Positions 7,608 to 10,464 of a stretch of DNA of 10,464 nucleotides are shown here, piece by piece. This stretch comes from JBDRGD01 sp043818095. Lineage in GTDB: Bacteria; Chloroflexota; Dehalococcoidia; Dehalococcoidales; RBG-16-60-22. The notes under the pieces are model-generated. The model was not told where the DNA came from. It saw only the letters and a program-made list of their open reading frames with translations, and did not search any database. The stretch covers positions 1 through 10,464 of the forward strand of contig JBDRGD010000002.1 of the NCBI GenBank assembly GCA_043818095.1, written 5' to 3'. The translations under genes and the position numbers were made by a program. Positions within the stretch are counted from its first letter, which is position 1. The number at the start of each line of letters is the position of its first letter.

Positions 7608-10034
7608 GTGGAACGCTATATCTGTATTCACGGTCACTTTTACCAGCCCCCGCGGGAGAACGCCTGGCTGGAATACGTAGAAAAGCAGGACTCGGCTTAC
7701 CCGTACCACGACTGGAACGAGCGAGTCACCGCTGAGTGCTATGCCCCCAACTCCGCCTCCCGCATACTGGACGGAGAAGACTACATCACCCAGATTACCA
7801 ATAACTACGCCAGCATCAGCTTTAACTTCGGGCCCACGCTGCTCAGCTGGCTCGAGGAACACGCTGACGATATTTACCAGGCGGTCCTGGCGGCGGACCG
7901 GCTCAGCATGGAGAAGTTCTCCGGGCACGGCTCCGCGCTGGCGCAGGCGTACAGCCACCTGATAATGCCGCTGGCGAACCGCCGGGACAAATGGACCCAG
8001 GTGCTCTGGGGCATCCGCGACTTCGAAAAGCGCTTCGGGCGCAAGCCGGAGGGCATGTGGCTGCCGGAAACGGCGGTGGACCTGGAATCGCTGGACATCA
8101 TGGCAGAGCAGGGCATCCGGTTCACCGTTCTCGCCCCGCACCAGGTGAATAAGGTGCGCCCGCTGGGGAGCCAGGAATGGCAGAAGGTGGAAAACAGCGA
8201 CATCGACCCCACGATGGCTTACGTCCAGCCGCTGGCCTCGGGGCGGAAAATCGCCGTCCTCTTTTACGACGGTCCCATCTCCCGGAACGTGGCGTTCGAG
8301 GACGTCCTGAAAAGCGGGGAAGCCTTCGCCCACCATCTCACCGCCGCCTTCTCCGGGGAACGTGACTGTCCCCAGCTGGTGCACATCGCCACGGACGGGG
8401 AGACCTACGGCCACCACCACCGCTTCGCGGACATGGCGCTGGCTTATGCCCTGCGGTATATCGAGTCCGAGAACCTGGCACGCATCACCAACTACGGGGA
8501 GTTCCTGGCCCAGCACCCGCCCACGCACGAGGTCGGCATCGTCGAAAACACGTCATGGAGCTGCTGCCACGGCATCGAGCGCTGGCGCAGCGACTGCGGG
8601 TGCAACGCCGGCAGGAATCCCAAGTGGAACCAGGCCTGGCGCGCCCCGCTACGTGAGTCGATGGACTGGCTGCGGGACACCATGGCACCGCGCTACGAGG
8701 AAGCCGCGCAGGCGCTGCTGAAGGACCCCTGGACGGCCCGCGACGCTTATATTTCGGTCATCATGGACCGCTCGCCGGAAAACGTCCAGAAATTCCTGGA
8801 ACAGCACGGCGCCCACCCCCTTGACGAGGCGGAAAAAATCAGGGCGCTGAAACTGCTGGAGCTCCAGCGTCACGCTATGCTGATGTACACCAGCTGCGGC
8901 TGGTTCTTTGACGAGCTCTCCGGCATCGAGACGGTGCAGGTCATCCAGTACGCGGGCCGGGCCCTGCAGCTCGCCGGGGAAGTCCTCGGCGACAACATTG
9001 AAGAGCAGTTCCTGGGTCGCCTGGAAAAAGCGAAGAGCAACCTCCCCGAGCACGGCGACGGGCGCCGCATCTACGAAAAATGGATAAAACCGGCCATGGT
9101 GGACCTCACCAGCGTCGCCGCCCATTTCGCCATCAACTCCCTTTTCATCGAATACGCGGACAATACCAGGGTCTACTGCTACGACATCGACCTTGAGGAC
9201 TACCAGAGCATGGTCGCCGGGAAGCCCAAGCTCGCCCTCGGTAGAGCCCGGGTAACCTCGGAGATTACCCTGGAAAATGACACCATCAGCTTCGGTGTGC
9301 TCCATTTCGGCGACCACAATGTCAACGCCGGCGTGCGGTCTTTCCAGGGCGAGGAAGCCTACCAGCAGATGGTCAATGAAGTGAGCCAGACCTTTTCCCG
9401 GGCGGACTTTCCCGGGGTTATCCGCCTCCTGGACAGGCACTTCGGCACGTCCACCTACTCCCTGAGAAACCTCTTTCACGATGACCAGCGCCGGGTGCTG
9501 GACAATATTTTACAGTCCGCCCTGAAGGACATCGAAGCCGCCTACCAGCAGGTCTACGAGCGCAATTACCCGCCGATGCGCTTCCTCATCGAAACAGGCA
9601 CGCCGGTACCCCGGGCTTTCTGCACCGCGGCGGGGTTCATCCTCAACAGCGGTCTGCGGGATGAGCTCAGCCGGGAAGAACTGGACATGGACCGCATCAA
9701 GAGCCTGCTGGAAGAGGTCAAAACATGGGAAGTGGAGCTTGATACCGAGGGTCTGGAATACCTCTTCCGCCAGAACCTTGAGAGGATGGCCGGCGAGTTA
9801 GCGGCAGCGCCCGCGGAAGTCGACCACCTGGAAAAGCTCCTGGCGGCGGTCACGCTGGGGAGCTCCCTGCCTTTCCCGCTGGACCTGTGGAAGGTGCAGA
9901 ACCTATACCACCAGACGCAGCTGGCGGCTTACCCGGAATGGCAGCAGAAAGCGCAGCAGGGGGACGGCACGGCAGCGTCCTGGGTGCAGCACTTCATTGA
10001 CCTGGGGAAACAACTCCAAATACGGGTGACGTGA
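7608..10034 (+). CDS. GH57-family protein with DUF3536-like C-terminal region
   Basis: This 808-residue protein reads as an alpha-glucan-active GH57 enzyme of unknown exact activity. Seen in the N-terminal half: HGHFYQPPRE (8-17), the metal/substrate histidine motif that opens GH57 proteins; NFGPTLLSW (73-81); GMWLPETAVD (149-158), where E154 is the likely nucleophile; and ATDGETYGHHH (261-271), where D263 is the likely acid. A cysteine-rich segment follows (SWSCCHG at 316-322, SDCGC at 328-332). The second half, about 350-808, matches my memory of DUF3536: AAHFAINSLF (504-513), GVRSF (575-579) and YSLRNLFHDDQRR (617-629). There is no signal peptide or membrane segment, so it is probably cytoplasmic. 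GH57 includes alpha-amylases, branching enzymes, amylopullulanases and glucanotransferases, and I cannot choose between them. It abuts treZ (TAA then GTG) and overlaps treY by one base, so it should be made with the trehalose enzymes and may prepare or trim their glucan substrate. The family call is confident; the role is inferred. Confidence 0.85.
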   Translation: MERYICIHGHFYQPPRENAWLEYVEKQDSAYPYHDWNERVTAECYAPNSASRILDGEDYITQITNNYASISFNFGPTLLSWLEEHADDIYQAVLAADRLSMEKFSGHGSALAQAYSHLIMPLANRRDKWTQVLWGIRDFEKRFGRKPEGMWLPETAVDLESLDIMAEQGIRFTVLAPHQVNKVRPLGSQEWQKVENSDIDPTMAYVQPLASGRKIAVLFYDGPISRNVAFEDVLKSGEAFAHHLTAAFSGERDCPQLVHIATDGETYGHHHRFADMALAYALRYIESENLARITNYGEFLAQHPPTHEVGIVENTSWSCCHGIERWRSDCGCNAGRNPKWNQAWRAPLRESMDWLRDTMAPRYEEAAQALLKDPWTARDAYISVIMDRSPENVQKFLEQHGAHPLDEAEKIRALKLLELQRHAMLMYTSCGWFFDELSGIETVQVIQYAGRALQLAGEVLGDNIEEQFLGRLEKAKSNLPEHGDGRRIYEKWIKPAMVDLTSVAAHFAINSLFIEYADNTRVYCYDIDLEDYQSMVAGKPKLALGRARVTSEITLENDTISFGVLHFGDHNVNAGVRSFQGEEAYQQMVNEVSQTFSRADFPGVIRLLDRHFGTSTYSLRNLFHDDQRRVLDNILQSALKDIEAAYQQVYERNYPPMRFLIETGTPVPRAFCTAAGFILNSGLRDELSREELDMDRIKSLLEEVKTWEVELDTEGLEYLFRQNLERMAGELAAAPAEVDHLEKLLAAVTLGSSLPFPLDLWKVQNLYHQTQLAAYPEWQQKAQQGDGTAASWVQHFIDLGKQLQIRVT
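10025..10029 (+). promoter_or_regulatory. Weak ribosome binding site for treY
   Basis: GGTGA at 10025-10029 matches the 3' part of the full Shine-Dalgarno sequence (AGGAGGTGA) and lies 4 bases before the ATG at 10034. That spacing suits this ATG better than the in-frame GTG at 10031, which would be only 1 base away. The site lies inside the end of the GH57 gene. Confidence 0.5.
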
Positions 10035-10464
10035 TGGCCAGGCTGAGGATACCCGGCGCGACCTACCGGCTCCAGTTACAGCCGCGGTTCACCTTCGCGG
10101 ACGCCGGGGCGCTGCTGCCCTACCTGCAAAAGCTGGGGATTACCGACCTTTACGCCTCGCCGGTCTTCCGGGCGAGAGCGGGCAGCAGCCACGGCTATGA
10201 CGTGACCGACCCCCGTCGCCTCAACCCGGAGCTAGGGGGCGAAACACAGTTCCGGGCGCTGGCGGACCGCCTCCGGGCACTGGGGATGGGGCTGCTCCTG
10301 GACATCGTCCCCAATCACCTGGCCGCCAGCACGGAGAACCCCTGGTGGTCTGACGTGCTGGAGAACGGAACGGCTTCCCCTTACGCTCCCTTCTTCGACA
10401 TCGACTGGGAGGCGGGGAAAGGCAAGGTAGTCCTGCCCGTCCTGGGCGGTCCGGACGCGCTCCG
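10034..10464 (+). CDS. treY: Malto-oligosyltrehalose synthase (GH13), N-terminal part; runs off the window
   Basis: TreY rearranges the reducing-end alpha-1,4 bond of a linear maltodextrin into an alpha,alpha-1,1 bond, producing the malto-oligosyltrehalose that TreZ cleaves. The 143 visible residues carry family marks: IPGATYRLQL (6-15), LPYLQKLGITDLYASPVF (28-45), GSSHGYDVTDP (50-60), LNPELGG (63-69), region I LLLDIVPNHLA (87-97) and ENPWWSDVLENG (101-112). The SSHGYDV plus LNPELGG pair is diagnostic of TreY within GH13. Catalytic regions II-IV lie beyond the right edge; TreY proteins usually run from about 700 to over 900 residues, so most of the gene is missing here. The frame is open to the window end. 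The ATG overlaps the preceding stop by one base (TGATG); an in-frame GTG directly before it (10031) is the only close alternative. Placement beside treZ in the same operon supports the call. Confidence 0.95.
   Translation, partial: MARLRIPGATYRLQLQPRFTFADAGALLPYLQKLGITDLYASPVFRARAGSSHGYDVTDPRRLNPELGGETQFRALADRLRALGMGLLLDIVPNHLAASTENPWWSDVLENGTASPYAPFFDIDWEAGKGKVVLPVLGGPDAL

Noticed and set aside
7224..8528. 434-codon open frame on the minus strand
   Set aside because: It lies opposite conserved treZ and GH57 coding sequence and spans their junction. Its product shows no recognisable domain. Long antisense frames are expected in GC-rich genes with C/G third positions.
1..10464. Search for CRISPR arrays, tRNA/rRNA genes, insertion sequences, attachment sites, defence genes and terminators
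   Set aside because: No regularly spaced repeats, no cloverleaf or rRNA-like sequence, no transposase or recombinase motifs, and no GC hairpin followed by a T-run were seen. The window is filled by six metabolic genes.

Overview
This is a wall-to-wall bacterial alpha-glucan and trehalose operon. Six genes lie on the + strand with essentially no non-coding base between them. The DNA is GC-rich by eye, clearly above 60% G+C, and third codon positions favour C/G. Genes start with ATG or GTG, have Shine-Dalgarno-like sites and overlap in the ATGA style, so the source is bacterial. The gene set (a trehalose-synthase-type maltokinase, MalQ, GlgB, TreZ, a GH57/DUF3536 protein and TreY) occurs in several high-GC phyla such as Chloroflexota, Desulfobacterota and Actinomycetota. 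I cannot fix the phylum from the sequence alone.

Layout: (1) 1-1676, maltokinase, most likely the C-terminal part of a TreS-maltokinase fusion whose TreS half lies left of the window; (2) 1673-3796, malQ, GH77 4-alpha-glucanotransferase; (3) 3793-5769, glgB, GH13 branching enzyme; (4) 5766-7607, treZ, malto-oligosyltrehalose trehalohydrolase; (5) 7608-10034, GH57-type protein with a DUF3536-like C-terminal region, exact activity unknown; (6) 10034 to the right edge, treY, malto-oligosyltrehalose synthase, cut by the window end. Three junctions are 4-base ATGA overlaps, one is a direct TAA/GTG abutment and one is a 1-base TGATG overlap. This points to one transcript with translational coupling. 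No gene-free stretch exceeds a few bases. I saw no tRNA, rRNA, CRISPR array, insertion sequence or clear terminator.

How the genes fit together: MalQ and GlgB reshape alpha-1,4-glucan chains and add alpha-1,6 branches. TreY turns the reducing end of a linear maltodextrin into a trehalose unit and TreZ releases it as free trehalose. TreS interconverts trehalose and maltose, and the maltokinase makes maltose-1-phosphate, the donor that GlgE would use to extend glucan. The operon therefore holds both a glucan-to-trehalose arm and a trehalose-to-maltose-1-phosphate arm, which is close to a cycle. GlgE and a GlgX/TreX debranching enzyme are not in the window. The GH57 protein sits between treZ and treY, where a debranching or chain-trimming enzyme would make sense. 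It is the least understood part of the window. Everything else looks like well-known enzymology rather than a new system.
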